Source: Blastocatellia bacterium
GTDB taxonomy: Bacteria > Acidobacteriota > Blastocatellia > UBA7656 > JADIYM01
Direction: 5' to 3'
DNA: 64,000 bases
Assembly: GCA_016705245.1 (NCBI GenBank)
Contig: JADIYM010000039.1
Location: 1-64,000 of the forward strand
The translations under genes and the position numbers were made by a program. Of this stretch, positions 1 through 11,031 are shown in pieces (position 1 is the stretch's first letter; each line of letters begins with the position of its first letter). The notes under the pieces are model-generated. The model searched no databases. It was not told the origin of the DNA and worked only from the letters and a program-made list of their open reading frames with translations.

Positions 1-645
1 GTACCCGACGACGATGCTGTTGAGGCGGAGCCGAAGGTCGGCGCGCGACGTCGCTAGTGCCAGGATCGCCATGATTTCGGACGCCGCCGTGATGACGAAG
101 CCCGTTTCTCGCGGGACGCCCGTTCGCCTTGCCGCCGATGCCCGAGACGAGCTTTCGGAGCGAGCGGTCGTCCGACGTCGAGACGTGTGCGGCCACGCAA
201 TGTTGTTGACGTCGAGGTCGAGCGAGTTGCCGCAGGATGGCAAGGCCGAACGTTACGGCGAACAGGTTGCAGGCGGACGCGGGATTGCGTGGAAATCGCC
301 GGTGAAGTGCAGGTTGATCTGGTGCGACGGAACGACACGGGCACGTCCGCCGCCGGTCGCCCCGCCCTTCACGCCGAAGATAGGCCCGAGAGAGGGCTCG
401 CGCGACGTGAGGATGCCGCGGCGACCGTGGCGGCATATGGCCTGTGCGAGCCCGATCGAGCAAACGGTCTTTCCTTCCCCGTAGCTCGTCGGAGTTATCG
501 CCGTGACCATGATGAGCTTGCCCTGGGGGCGCGACTCGGACTTCTGGATCAGGCTGAGCTTCAGCTTGGCGGTGTATTTGCCGTAGAGGTCGTAATCGTC
601 CTCGCCGAGACCGAGACCTTCGGCGATCTCCCGGATCGGAATCAA
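1..645 (-). pseudogene. fhs: formate--tetrahydrofolate ligase, 5' part, frameshifted and cut by window edge
   Basis: This enzyme makes 10-formyl-THF from formate, THF and ATP in the cytoplasm, in the methyl branch of one-carbon metabolism. The N-terminal frame reads a typical family start (PIREIAEGLGLGEDDYDLYG), then the nucleotide-binding stretch TPTSYGEGKT, REPSLGPIFGVKGGATGGG and INLHFTGDFHAI. After about position 270 the homology continues in other frames: GIGGKANG and SEIMAILALAT can be read but not in one frame, so at least two indels lie between 1 and 270. The TTG at 645 is the first possible start in the open frame; an upstream stop lies near 690, and the usual short leader before PIREIA is missing or corrupted. 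The C-terminal three quarters lie outside the window. It is divergent from a formate dehydrogenase cluster, which supports a C1 role. The damage may be sequencing error rather than true decay. Confidence 0.85.
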
Positions 646-739
646 CTGGTCGGCCGTTTGGGAAAGCTCCTGGAGCGTAGTCGGCGGTTAGCCAGTGAAG
701 TTGGAGTGTAACACCGCTCGCTGCTCTGATGGACTTCCG

Positions 740-796
740 TGTCTCAGGCCTCTGTGTGCGAAGCGTCTGAAGAGCTTACGCACACAGAGACGCAGG
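740..796. repeat. family B inverted repeat (CTCTGTGTGCGAAG type)
   Basis: The arms CCTCTGTGTGCGAAGCG and GCTTACGCACACAGAG face each other across a few bases. This is one of six family B copies in the window. It lies between the divergent fhs and formate dehydrogenase genes. The rest of the 646-887 gap shows no gene. Confidence 0.75.
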
Positions 797-887
797 AACA
801 CGAAACCAAAAGAGCCTCTTGAGATTCACGTCGCGCCTCCTGGACTCCAGCGGTCGGGTCAATCTCAAACGTTCAAAGGCAAAAAAA

Positions 888-2775
888 GCGTAAGCGACTC
901 GGACGAACCTCACCTCCCCGCTCGACGCGCGAACAACGGATCGCTTCGACCGGCGGACCCGGGACGCTGAACCGCGCGAACCGGCGGGGTTGCAGCCTCG
1001 GTCTCCGCCATGTTCGGCCGGGGTGCGGGTTTTTCAGCGCCGGGCACGAAGACGGACGAAATGGGCGCCTACGCGCAGAAGTTCGCCAGGGGCGATGGGC
1101 GGGACAACGTCGACAGCTGCAACCGCACCTGACACGCCCCTAGCGTCGTCGGTCTGGCGACGGTCTTCGGAGCGGGAGGCGGCACGAGCTCGTACCAGGA
1201 GATCGAGGAGACGGACGTCATCCTCCTGTGGGGATCGAACGCCCGCGAGACGCACCCGATCTTCTTCCACCACGTGCTCAAGGCCGTCAACCGCGGCGCG
1301 AAGCTCTTCGTCATCGATCCGAGACGCACGACGTCGGCCGACTGGGCCGACACCTGGCTCGGCCTCGACGTCGGCACCGACATCGCCCTCGCGAACGCCA
1401 TCGCGCGCGAGATCCTCGCCGCGGGCCTCGAGCACCAGGAGTTCATCGAGAGGCCACGAGCGGCTTCGAGGCCTACCGCGCCCACGTCGAGCCGTGGACG
1501 CTCGAGCGCGGCGCCGAGGTCACCGGCGTCCCGCCGGCGTCGATCCGCCAGCTCGCGCACGCCTACGCCGCGCGCCGCGGGCGATGATCTGCTGGACGCT
1601 CGGCATCACCGAGCACCACAACGCCGTCGACAACGTGCTCTCGCTGATCAACCTCGCGCTGCTCACCGGCCACGTCGGCCGCTGGGGCTCGGGCCTCAAC
1701 CCGCTGCGCGGCCAGAACAACGTGCAGGGCGGCGGCGACATGGGCGCGCTGCCCCACAAGCTGCCCGGCTTCCAGGACGTCGAGGACGACGTCGCGCGCG
1801 GCAAGTTCGAGGCGGCGTGGGGCTGCAAGATCCCGCCCAAGAACGGCTGGCACCTCACCGAGATGTTCGAGGCCATGCACCGCCGCGACCTGCGGGCGCT
1901 GTGGGTCATCGGCGAGAACCCGGCGCGATCGGAGGCCGACGGCCGGCGCGCGGTGCGCCTGCTCGAGGGGCTCGACACCTGGTCGTGCAGGACATCTTCC
2001 TGACCGACCGCCGAGCTGGCCGACGTCGTGCTGCCGGCCTCGGCCGGCTGGTCGAATCCGACGGCACGGTCACGAACAGCGAGCGCCGCGTGCAGCGCGT
2101 GCGCCGCGCGGCCGCCCGCCGGCGCGCGCGCGACGACCTCGCGATCATCGTGCGACCTGGCGCGCCGCCTGGGCACGACCTGGGCCGGCCCACGCCGAGG
2201 CGGTCTGGAACGAGCTGCGCGCTGTCGCCCGATGCACGGCGGGATGAGCTACGCGCGCCTCGAGCCGCGGGCGGGCTCCAGTGGCCGTGCCCCGACGAGA
2301 CCCACCCCGGCGAGCGTTCCTGCACGGCCGCCTGTGGGAGCGTCCCGTGGGCGGCCCGCGCGCGCCGTTCTCGATCGTTGAACACGCGCTGCCGGTCGAA
2401 GGCCTCGACGCGGAGTATCCCTTCCGTCTCACGACCGGCCGGCGGCTGGCCGAGTACAACACCGGCGTGCAGACCGCCGGCTACGCCTCGCCGACGCGGC
2501 GCGGCGAGACCCTCGACCTCGCGCCGGAGGACGCGGCGCGCCTCGGCGTGGCGAGGGCGACCGCGTGCAGGTGCGCTCGCGGCGCGGATCGTGTCGCGCC
2601 CGTGCGCATCGACGCCGGGCTGCGGCCCGGGCTCGCGTTCATGACGTTCCACTTCCCGGACGAGGTCGCCACGAACCGGCTCACCATCGACGCCACCGAT
2701 CCCCAAAGTCGGCACCGCCGAGTTCAAGGCGGCGGCCATCCGCATCGAGAAGCTCGCCGCCCTCGGAGCCGCGGT
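888..2775 (+). pseudogene. formate dehydrogenase catalytic subunit, molybdopterin half, many frameshifts
   Basis: This is the Mo/W-bis-MGD domain of an NAD-linked formate dehydrogenase alpha subunit. Pieces in alternating frames include KTDEMGAYAQKFARG, NVDSCNRT, ATVFGAGGGTSSYQEIEETD, LLWGSNARETHPIFFHHVL, ITEHHNAVDNVLSLINLALL and PLRGQNNVQGGGDMGALPHK. A C-terminal dinucleotide-binding domain follows, with YPFRLTTGRRLAEYNTGVQT and GLAFMTFHFPDEVATNRLT. At least six frame changes are needed, so no intact product is possible as written. A plausible first segment at about 905-945 reads NLTSPLDAR, equivalent to the RLTxPL that normally follows the N-terminal Fe4S4 domain. That N-terminal domain is found instead at 4487-5391, after the NuoE and NuoF genes. 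Base composition is visibly more GC-rich than the genes after 6 kb. Confidence 0.8.
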
Positions 2776-2814
2776 CCACAGACGTCCTCGGACCGGACGC
2801 GCCCACCAGGAACG

Positions 2815-3330
2815 GCCGCGGTCGACGCCTCGGCGCGCCGCCACTGGCGGGGCGGCGCCGCGATCGCGCGCGATGGCCGCAGCTCGCGCGGGGCCGGCGG
2901 CGCGATCGCGCAGCGCCACCTGCTGCCTGCGCTGCACGCCGTGCAGGCGCGCGTCGGCTGGGTCAGCCCGGCGCGCTCAGTTACATCTGCCAGCGCCTTG
3001 GCGTGCCGCCGGCCGAGGCGTACGGCGTCGCGACCTTCTACGCCCTGTTTCGACCGCGCCGCGCCGCCGCCGTGGTCCACGTCTGCGACGACATCGCGTG
3101 CCGCGCTGCGCGGCGCCAGTCGCTCTGCGCGTGGCTCGCAGCGGCGCTCGGACCTGCCGGGACGGCGCGCCGACGGCGTGGCGACGTGGCTGCGCAGCCC
3201 CTGCCTCGGGCTGTGCGAGCAGGCGCCGGCGGCGCTCGTCGTGGCGGCGGGAGCGCCCGCGAGCGCGGCATGGCGCCGGCCGCGCGGTCGACCCGCTCGC
3301 GGCACTCGCGCCGGGCGGGCCGGGCCCACC
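2815..3330 (+). pseudogene. NuoE/HoxE-like [2Fe-2S] thioredoxin-fold subunit, frameshifted
   Basis: This is the small electron-transfer subunit of NAD-linked formate dehydrogenase or hydrogenase complexes. Readable pieces are HLLPALHAVQARVGWVSP, SYICQRLGVPPAEAYGVATF, VVHVCDDIACRA and SPCLGLCEQAPAALVV. The VCDDIAC and CLGLC cysteines are the expected two pairs that bind a [2Fe-2S] cluster. Several frame changes separate these blocks. Start and end are approximate because no single frame covers the gene. It lies directly after the catalytic half and before the NuoF-like gene, as in fds/hox operons where E precedes F. Confidence 0.75.
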
Positions 3331-3334
3331 GGCC

Positions 3335-4480
<1,146 letters not shown>

Positions 4481-4486
4481 CAGCGG

Positions 4487-5391
4487 ATGCGATCTGGCCG
4501 CCCGGCGCCGCCTGCCCGCGCCGCCGGCGCCGGCCACGCCGAGATCACGATCGACGGCGCGCCGGTGGAGGTGCCCGAGGGCGCGACGCTCCTCGACGCC
4601 TGCGGATGCAGGGCATCGACACGCCGACGCTCTGCTTTCCTCGAGAACCTGACGCCGGTCAACGTCTGCCGCATGTGCGTCGTCGAGCTGGAGGGCGCGC
4701 GCACGCTCGTCCCGGCCTGCTCGCGCAAGGCCGAAGCCGGGATGGTGGTCCCGACCGCGCGCGCGCGTGCGCCGCGCAAGGCTGGTCCTCGAACTGCTGG
4801 CCTCGTCGGTCGACCTCTCGACGCGCCGGAGCGATGGACGCTACGGCTGCGCCCCGAGCGCTTCGGTCCGGCAGCCCGCCGCCCGGCAGGCGTCAGGCGC
4901 CGCCGGGCCACCACCACGCCCGCGGCCGCCACGTCGCCCAGCCGGCCAAGGTCGACAACGACCTGTTCGTGCGCGACTACGGCAAGTGCATGCTCTGCTA
5001 CAAGTGCGTCGAGGCGTGCGGCACCGACGCGCAGAACACGTTCGCGATCGCGGTGGCCGGGCGCGGCTTCGACGCGCGCATCTCGACCGAGTCGACGTGC
5101 CGCTCGCCGAGTCGGCCTGCGTCTACTGCGGCAACTGCATCGGCGTCTGCCCGACCGGCGCCCTCATGTCCAAGCCGAGCACGACTGCGCGCGGCGGGCA
5201 CCTGGGACGAGTCGCGCCAGACGCAGACCGACACCATCTGCCCGTACTGCGGCGTCGGCTGCACGCTCACCCTGCACGGCCAGGACGACCAGATCGTGAA
5301 GGTTACGTCGCCGCTCGACCAGGAAGTCACCCACGGCCATCTCTGCATCAAGGGGCGATTTGGCTGGGAGTGGGTGAATCAGGACAAGTGA
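4487..5391 (+). pseudogene. formate dehydrogenase alpha N-terminal (NuoG-like) Fe-S half, frameshifted
   Basis: The ATG at 4487 follows GGGAGG (11 bases spacing). Blocks read in order: EITIDGAPVEVPEGATLLDA ([2Fe-2S] ferredoxin-like domain), NVCRMCVVELEGARTLVPAC, then YGKCMLCYKCVEACGT and SACVYCGNCIGVCPTGAL (two [4Fe-4S] motifs), then TICPYCGVGCTL and HGHLCIKGRFGWEWVNQDK followed by a stop. The last block is the Mo-oxidoreductase Fe4S4 domain. In most FdhA/FdsA proteins the chain continues here into the molybdopterin domain. Here it stops exactly where that domain should begin, and the missing half lies upstream at 888-2775. Several frame changes occur around 4600-4960 and 5100-5200. Either the gene is naturally split and permuted or the region is misassembled. 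Confidence 0.78.
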
Positions 5392-5403
5392 GACGAAGAG
5401 CAC

Positions 5404-5992
5404 GGAGACCGGAGCGCAGTGACGGGCTGGCGGTATAACTCACGATGCGAGGAAATTGCAGTCGGCCCCCTCGCTGCGCTCTGACCTTTACCCATAATCA
5501 AATCGGCTGGACACGGGCATCTGTGTCGCGTTCATGAAGACCTGCCACATTGCGGTGCACGCCCGATCCGCCTGCATCCGCAACCACCGACGTGAGCGCT
5601 CACCACGGCCGGCCGCTCACTGCGTTCGCGGTTCCGGGTCGGCCTGCGGCCGACGGGGGACCGCTCTCCCGACCGCACGTCCCAGAACCGCGAACGCAGT
5701 GAGCGGCCGGCCTTGCATCTCCCGCCCAGTGGTTGTACCGCTCGCCCGATCCTTTTGCGTCCGCCACCACCAGCTCGAGCGCTCGGTCGGGCCCCTCGCT
5801 GCACTTCTGACCGTGTCCAGCACAAACTGTGGGACACGCTCAGCGCTGCGCTCGGGGGGCTGGGTCAAACGGGGTGCGAGCTGACGGCCCGTCAATTCAG
5901 ACATCGCCGACCCGGAGACCGGAGCGCAGTGACGGGCTGGCGTGTCGACTCACGGCGCGAGGAGCAACCGTCGGCCCCTCGCTGCGCTCGGG
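5404..5992. repeat. repeat-only gap with ~80-base family D direct repeats at both ends
   Basis: A 29-base segment containing GACCGGAGCGCAGTGACGGG occurs at 5404-5432 and again at 5914-5942. In both copies it is followed at similar distance by an ACTCAC block, a GCGAGGA block and then CCCTCGCTGCGCTC. Together with the central inverted repeat (5607-5712) these fill most of the 5,392-6,062 gap. I see no gene there. The short ORFs in it are readings of the repeats. Confidence 0.7.
5607..5712. repeat. family D perfect 28-base inverted repeat
   Basis: Arms 5607-5634 and 5685-5712 are exact reverse complements (core GGCCGGCCGCTCACTGCG) around a 50-base loop. Related arms recur at 58252-58373 and a half copy at 48536-48575. 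Confidence 0.8.
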
Positions 5993-6023
5993 GTTCTGGG
6001 TCAAACGGGGTCGTTGATGATCC

Positions 6024-6055
6024 GAGAGGGATCATTACGAACCTATGGTCGTCTC
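6024..6055 (-). repeat. family E element downstream of S9 peptidase
   Basis: A 32-base element with core GAACCTATGGTCGTCTC. It matches 11898-11931 in opposite orientation with about three mismatches. Read on the minus strand it starts 7 bases after the stop codon of the S9 peptidase gene. The two copies thus have the same orientation relative to the gene they follow. Confidence 0.65.
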
Positions 6056-6062
6056 CGTATCT

Positions 6063-8177
6063 TCACTTTGAAATTCCCACCTGCTCGAGGATGAAGGCGT
6101 AGTCGTAAGCCGTGTCCTTGAGTCTGTCGTAACGACCGCTCGCGCCGCCGTGACCGCCCGGCTCGAGCTTCACCTTGAAGAGCAACGGATTCGTGTCCGT
6201 CTTCATCACCCGCAGCTTCGCGACGTATTTCGCCGGTTCCCAGTACATCACCTGGCTGTCGTTGAGCGACGTACGGACGAGCATCGTCGGATACGCCTTC
6301 TTCTCCACGTTGTCGTACGGCGAGTAGCTCAGCATGTACTCGAACGCAGGCTTCTCGGTCGGGTTGCCCCACTCGAGGTATTCAACCGACGTCAGCGGAA
6401 TCGTCGCGTCCAGCATCGTGTTGATGACGTCGACGTAAGGCACATACGTGACAACGGCCTTCGCGAGGTCCGGGCGCATGTTCGTTACGGCGCCCATCAA
6501 CAGTCCGCCCGCGCTGCCGCCGGTGATCACGAGCCGGTCCCGCGACGTGTATTTCTCGGCGACCAGGTAATCGGCGCACGCAATGAAGTCGGTGAAGGTG
6601 TTCTTCTTCACCATCATCTTCCCCTGGTCGTGCCACTCCTTGCCCATCTCGCCACCGCCCCGGATGTGCGCGATCCCGAAAATCACGCCGCGATCGAGCA
6701 GGCTGAGGCGGTTCGACGAAAAGTCGACGTCGTTCGACGAGCCGTACGAGCCGTAGCCCTCGAGCAGAAGGGGTCGCGAGCCGTCGCGCGCCAGATCCCT
6801 ACGATAGACGATCGAGATCGGCACCTTCGTACCGTCCGTGGCCGTTGCCTCGATGCGTTCCGACGCGTATTTCGCCGGGTCGTAGCCGCCGAGAACCTCC
6901 TGCTGTTTGAGCAGCTCCAGTTTTCGAGAGCCGATGTCGTAGTCGTAGACCGACTCCGGCCGGACGAACGACTCGTAGTTGAGGCGGTACTTCACCGCGT
7001 CAAACTCCTCGTTCGAGCCTCCCGATATCGAATAGACGGGCTCGGGGAATACCACGTCGTGCGATTCACCGGACTTCGCGTCGACGATTCGCAACTGCGG
7101 AACGCCCTGCCTTCGCTCCTGCAGCACGTTGAAGTTGGCGAAACACTCGACGCCTTCGAGCATCACGTCCTTGCGCGCCGGCACCAGTTCCATCCAGTTC
7201 TCGACGCGCGCATCCGAGATTGGCGCCGTAACGAGGCGGAAGTTCTTCCCCGTATCGTTCGTCCGGATGTAGAAGCGGTCGCCACGGTGTTCGACGTAGT
7301 ACTCGTGATTCTCGCGCCGCGGAAGGAGCAGGGTCGGCGCCTCGCCGGGCCTGTCCGCGGACACGTAGCGGTTCTCGCTAGTCGTCGAGCTGAAGCTCAC
7401 GAGGACCACGTAACCACGGCTTCTTGTCCGGTAGCTCCACACCGAGAACTTTTCGTCCTTCTCGTCAAAGAGCAGATCGTCGCCGGTTCTGCCGACGACG
7501 TGTCGGTAGAATTTGTCGGACCGTTTCGTCACCGCGTCTTCCTGCGTGTAGAAGAGGGTCTTGTTGTCGTTCGCCCAGTTGAGCGACGTCACCCGCTCGG
7601 CCGTGTCCGTCAACGTCTTGTTGGTGCGAAGATCCCTGATGTGAAGCGAGTACTGACGAAAGCCGGTCGTGTCGGTCGTGTAGGCGAGCAGGTGGCCGTC
7701 GTTGCTGACCTCGACGTCGCCGAGGCTGAAATACTTGCCGCCGGCTGCCATCTCGTTCTGATCGAGCAGGACCTTTTCCGGAGCGTCGAGGTTGCCCCAC
7801 TTGCGGCAGAGGATGGGGTACTGCTTACCGGCCTGGGTCCGCGTGTAGTAGTAGAAGCCGTCCTGCCGGTACGGAACGTTGACGTCGGTCTCATTGATGC
7901 GGCCGAGCATCTCCGAATAGAGCGCCTCGCGGAAGCGGCCGGTGTGAGCCATCATCGCGTCGGCGTACGCGGTCTCGGCCGTGAGGTATGAGATGACCTC
8001 GGGGTTCGACTTCTCACGCATCCAGAAGTAGTCGTCGACGAGGGTCCGTCCGTGGATCTCGGTTTTCTTCGGGACCTTCTTGGCGACCGGCGGCTTGCCC
8101 GGTCCTTTGCCGAAAACCACGCCACTGCCAAGGACGATTGCGCACAGAACACACATGGACAACGAGCTATTCCTCAC
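6063..8177 (-). CDS. ptrB: prolyl oligopeptidase family S9 peptidase, oligopeptidase B-like, exported
   Basis: This is a serine peptidase that cleaves short peptides, in oligopeptidase B typically after basic residues. The product has 704 residues from the GTG at 8177, close to the usual ~690. That start follows GGGAGAGGGG; a TTG at 8195 is also in frame. The N-terminus MRNSSLSMCVLCAIVLGSG looks like a signal peptide, so the enzyme is probably periplasmic, unlike cytoplasmic E. coli PtrB. An N-terminal beta-propeller (about 70-420) is followed by an alpha/beta-hydrolase domain. The triad is visible: Ser555 in GGSAGG, Asp640 in LNDSQV and His676 in PGGHGG. RGGGEMGKEWHDQGK is the typical stretch before the nucleophile. 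The frame is intact, and no partner gene is evident on either side. Confidence 0.92.
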   Translation of the reverse strand: MRNSSLSMCVLCAIVLGSGVVFGKGPGKPPVAKKVPKKTEIHGRTLVDDYFWMREKSNPEVISYLTAETAYADAMMAHTGRFREALYSEMLGRINETDVNVPYRQDGFYYYTRTQAGKQYPILCRKWGNLDAPEKVLLDQNEMAAGGKYFSLGDVEVSNDGHLLAYTTDTTGFRQYSLHIRDLRTNKTLTDTAERVTSLNWANDNKTLFYTQEDAVTKRSDKFYRHVVGRTGDDLLFDEKDEKFSVWSYRTRSRGYVVLVSFSSTTSENRYVSADRPGEAPTLLLPRRENHEYYVEHRGDRFYIRTNDTGKNFRLVTAPISDARVENWMELVPARKDVMLEGVECFANFNVLQERRQGVPQLRIVDAKSGESHDVVFPEPVYSISGGSNEEFDAVKYRLNYESFVRPESVYDYDIGSRKLELLKQQEVLGGYDPAKYASERIEATATDGTKVPISIVYRRDLARDGSRPLLLEGYGSYGSSNDVDFSSNRLSLLDRGVIFGIAHIRGGGEMGKEWHDQGKMMVKKNTFTDFIACADYLVAEKYTSRDRLVITGGSAGGLLMGAVTNMRPDLAKAVVTYVPYVDVINTMLDATIPLTSVEYLEWGNPTEKPAFEYMLSYSPYDNVEKKAYPTMLVRTSLNDSQVMYWEPAKYVAKLRVMKTDTNPLLFKVKLEPGGHGGASGRYDRLKDTAYDYAFILEQVGISK

Positions 8178-8307
8178 GGGCCCCTCTCCCAGCAACTAAA
8201 TGAGTTTCAAGGTGGAAGGCTCGCCCATGTTAGCGCCGCGGGTCAAATCGTCCCGGGTGATTCAGAAGCTTGAGCGAAAGCACGCGCCACGGCCCGGTTC
8301 GGCCCTG

Positions 8308-8417
8308 TGCGTCTTTGCGAGTCCTTTGCGCCTTTGCGAGAAACACCAGTTCTCGGGAGGGACGTCCCTGGATGACTCAGGTTTCTCGCAAAGGCGCAAA
8401 GGACTCGCAGAGACGCA
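8308..8417. repeat. family A inverted repeat
   Basis: Arms 8308-8344 and 8381-8417, 37 bases each, differ at only about one position (core CCTTTGCGCCTTTGCGAG and complement). It lies between the divergent S9 peptidase and proB genes, so it cannot act only as a terminator for either. Confidence 0.85.
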
Positions 8418-8489
8418 AAGGTGCAATCGATGGGAACGAGTCCCGTCGCTGGCCGTCCCTTCGGCCCGTGTGCGAAACTCCGGTCCCGT

Positions 8490-9671
8490 ATGGCGGAAGC
8501 AACATCACCACGTCGCGACCTCGTTGCCGCAGCGCGACGCGTCGTCATCAAGCTCGGGACGGCCACGCTGACCCGCGACGACGGACGGATCGCTCTCAGC
8601 CGCTTCTACTCGTTCGTCGAGGGGATCGCAGCACTCCACCGCGAGGGACGCCAGGTGCTCGTCGTGTCGTCGGGCGCCGTCGGACTCGGCTTGGCACGCG
8701 TGGGCGTCGACCGCTCCGGTCCTTCACTCCCCGTAAAGCAGGCGCTTGCGGCAATCGGCCAGGGGCGCCTTATGTCGCTCTACACGGACGCGTTCGACCG
8801 AATGGACCTGACGTGCGCACAGGTGTTGCTCACGGAAGAGGACTTCTCGGATCGCCGTCGCTATCTGAACCTGAGCCAGACGATCTCGATGCTGCTCGAG
8901 CTCGGCGTCATCCCGGTCATCAACGAGAACGACACCGTCTCGACGGCCGAGCTCGAGCCGACCGACCCCGGCTCGCATCGCCGCGTGAATTTTGGCGACA
9001 ACGACAAGCTGTCGGCCCTGATCGCGAGCAAGATGGAGGCGGACCTGCTCGTCATCCTGACCGATGTGGACGGCCTGTTCACGGACGACCCGCGAGACAG
9101 CGAGGCGGCAGAGCTCGTGACCGAAGTCAACGAGATCACGCCGGAGCTGCTGGCCGTCGCGGGTGGCGCCCGGGTGGGCCGCGGCGGGATGCGATCGAAA
9201 CTCGAGGCCGCCGAGATCGCATCGCGGAGCGGTTGCGCGACCGTCATCGCAAACGGCCGCACGGATGCGGTCATCCCGGATGTGCTGGCCGGCAAGCCGG
9301 TCGGCACGCCCGTGCTGCCGCAGGCTGGAATCTCGGGCAAACGCCGCTGGATCGCCTTCGCAAAGTCCGTCAGCGCCGCGGTACTCGTCAACGATGGCGC
9401 CCGCGACGCAATTCTGCACCGAAAGGCGAGCCTGTTGCCGGCCGGCGTCGTCGGCGTTCGCGGTGAGTTTGGACGCGGCGACGTCGTCAGCATCCTCGAC
9501 GAGAGTGGTCACGAGTTCGCGCGGGCGCTGGCGAACTTCTCGAGCTCGGAAACGCGTGCAGTCCTGGGGCGAAAGTCTTCGGAGCTCACCGACGCCGGCA
9601 TCGAGGCGAAGTACGACACCGTTGCAACGCGTGATCACATCGTCGTGCTCGCTGGGGTGCGTAATGGCTGA
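8490..9671 (+). CDS. proB: glutamate 5-kinase
   Basis: First step of proline synthesis: L-glutamate + ATP to gamma-glutamyl phosphate, in the cytoplasm. The 393-residue product is full length with both domains: an amino acid kinase (about 12-265; IKLGTATL, SSGAVGLG, INENDTVS, FGDNDKLSALIASKMEADLL, TDVDGLFTDDP) and a C-terminal PUA domain (about 285-375). I chose the ATG at 8490 because the protein then begins just before the kinase domain. The in-frame extension to 8421 runs back into repeat-adjacent sequence and has no homology to the family. It overlaps proA by 8 bases, so the two are translationally coupled in a proB-proA-proC operon. Confidence 0.95.
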   Translation: MAEATSPRRDLVAAARRVVIKLGTATLTRDDGRIALSRFYSFVEGIAALHREGRQVLVVSSGAVGLGLARVGVDRSGPSLPVKQALAAIGQGRLMSLYTDAFDRMDLTCAQVLLTEEDFSDRRRYLNLSQTISMLLELGVIPVINENDTVSTAELEPTDPGSHRRVNFGDNDKLSALIASKMEADLLVILTDVDGLFTDDPRDSEAAELVTEVNEITPELLAVAGGARVGRGGMRSKLEAAEIASRSGCATVIANGRTDAVIPDVLAGKPVGTPVLPQAGISGKRRWIAFAKSVSAAVLVNDGARDAILHRKASLLPAGVVGVRGEFGRGDVVSILDESGHEFARALANFSSSETRAVLGRKSSELTDAGIEAKYDTVATRDHIVVLAGVRNG

Positions 9672-11028
9672 CTGGACCCGATCGGGCGGTTCGGGGGAAT
9701 CGGTCGCGGACGAGACGACGACGCGAGTCCACGATGCAGCTCGCCGGGCGCGACGCGCGGCGCGTGAGCTCGCGGCTCTCGGCGTCGCCGAACGCCGTGC
9801 AGTTCTCGCGGCATTCGCCGACCGACTCGGCGAATCTCGCGCGGTCATAACCGCGGCGAACGCGGCCGATGTCGAACGAGCGCGGGTGTTGGTCGGCTCC
9901 GGCGCAATGTCGCAGGCGATGCTCGACCGGCTCAAGCTCGACGGTGGCAAGCTCGACGGTGTCATCGAAGGCGTCCGGCAGGTCGCGCGGCTCGATGATC
10001 CGCTTGGCGTCGTCACACTTGCCCGCGAGCTCGACGAAAGGCTGCGACTCTGGCGGATCGCGTGCCCGATCGGCGTGATCGGCGTGATATTCGAGTCGCG
10101 TCCCGACGCATTGGTTCAGATTGCGTCGCTCGCGATCATGAGTGGGAACGGCGCTCTGCTGAAGGGCGGCAGCGAAGCGGCGGACTCGAACGCGTCGCTG
10201 TTCGGCGTACTGGTCGATTCGCTCGAGGCGTGCGGCGTGTCGAGCGAGGCATTCGCATTGCTCGGAGGCCGTGAGGACGTAGCCGCGATGCTGACTGCCG
10301 ACGGGCTCGTCGATCTAATCATCCCGCGTGGGTCGAATGCCTTCGTACGCCACATCCAGCTGAACACTACTATTCCGGTGCTCGGCCATGCGGAGGGCCT
10401 CTGCCACGTTTACGTCGACGAGTCCGCGGATCCGGCGATGGCCCGCCGGCTCGCCGTGGACTCGAAAGTGCAGTATCCGGCGGCATGCAACGCTGCCGAG
10501 ACCATTCTCGTCCACGTCGCCATCGCGCCGGCGGTCGTTGCGGATCTCGTGGCCGATCTCGCATCGGCCGGAGGCGAGGTACGCGGAGACGATCGGGTGC
10601 GCGCGCTGTCAGGCAAGACCGCGGTTGCCGCGGCGACCGAGGCCGACTGGTCCACGGAGTACGGCGACCTCGTGGTGTCGATCCGGATCGTCGACTCGCT
10701 GGACGAAGCGATCGAACACATCGCGACATACGGCTCCGGTCACACGGACGTCATCGTGACGGAGTCTCGCGACGCTTTCGAGCGGTTCTTTCGGGACGTG
10801 GATTCGGCGGGGGTTTTCTGGAACGCGTCGTCGCGATTCGCAGACGGCTTTCGGTACGGTTTCGGCGCGGAGGTCGGGATTGCCACCGGCAAACTGCACC
10901 CGCGCGGACCGGTCGGACTCGATGGACTCGTGACCTACAAGTACAAACTAGTCGGGCACGGGCACGTCGTCGCCGACTACGGCGGAGCGGGCGGACGGCG
11001 ATTTACCCATCGGCCAATCGAGGACTGA
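9664..11028 (+). CDS. proA: glutamate-5-semialdehyde dehydrogenase (gamma-glutamyl phosphate reductase)
   Basis: Second step of proline synthesis: NADPH reduction of gamma-glutamyl phosphate to glutamate semialdehyde. The product has 454 residues, slightly longer than E. coli ProA (417), mainly from a ~30-residue N-terminal extension rich in Ser, Asp and Arg. The catalytic cysteine is Cys275 in YPAACNAAETILVH. Other family blocks are ESRPDALVQIASLAIMSGNG, LLKGGSEA, LIIPRGSNAFV and NASSRFADGFRYGFGAEVGI. The ATG at 9664 overlaps the proB stop (ATGGCTGA). The stop lies 3 bases before proC. ProA normally works in complex with ProB because the intermediate is labile, which fits the coupling. Confidence 0.95.
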   Translation: MADWTRSGGSGESVADETTTRVHDAARRARRAARELAALGVAERRAVLAAFADRLGESRAVITAANAADVERARVLVGSGAMSQAMLDRLKLDGGKLDGVIEGVRQVARLDDPLGVVTLARELDERLRLWRIACPIGVIGVIFESRPDALVQIASLAIMSGNGALLKGGSEAADSNASLFGVLVDSLEACGVSSEAFALLGGREDVAAMLTADGLVDLIIPRGSNAFVRHIQLNTTIPVLGHAEGLCHVYVDESADPAMARRLAVDSKVQYPAACNAAETILVHVAIAPAVVADLVADLASAGGEVRGDDRVRALSGKTAVAAATEADWSTEYGDLVVSIRIVDSLDEAIEHIATYGSGHTDVIVTESRDAFERFFRDVDSAGVFWNASSRFADGFRYGFGAEVGIATGKLHPRGPVGLDGLVTYKYKLVGHGHVVADYGGAGGRRFTHRPIED

Positions 11029-11031
11029 AGA

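Noticed and set aside
6150..7991. 613-codon plus-strand open frame opposite the S9 peptidase
   Set aside because: Antisense shadow of a GC-rich gene: no homology-like blocks, Arg/His/Val-rich composition, while the minus strand has a complete catalytic triad.
8421..8489. Longer proB start at 8421
   Set aside because: The added 23 residues read sequence next to the family A repeat and have no counterpart in glutamate kinases.
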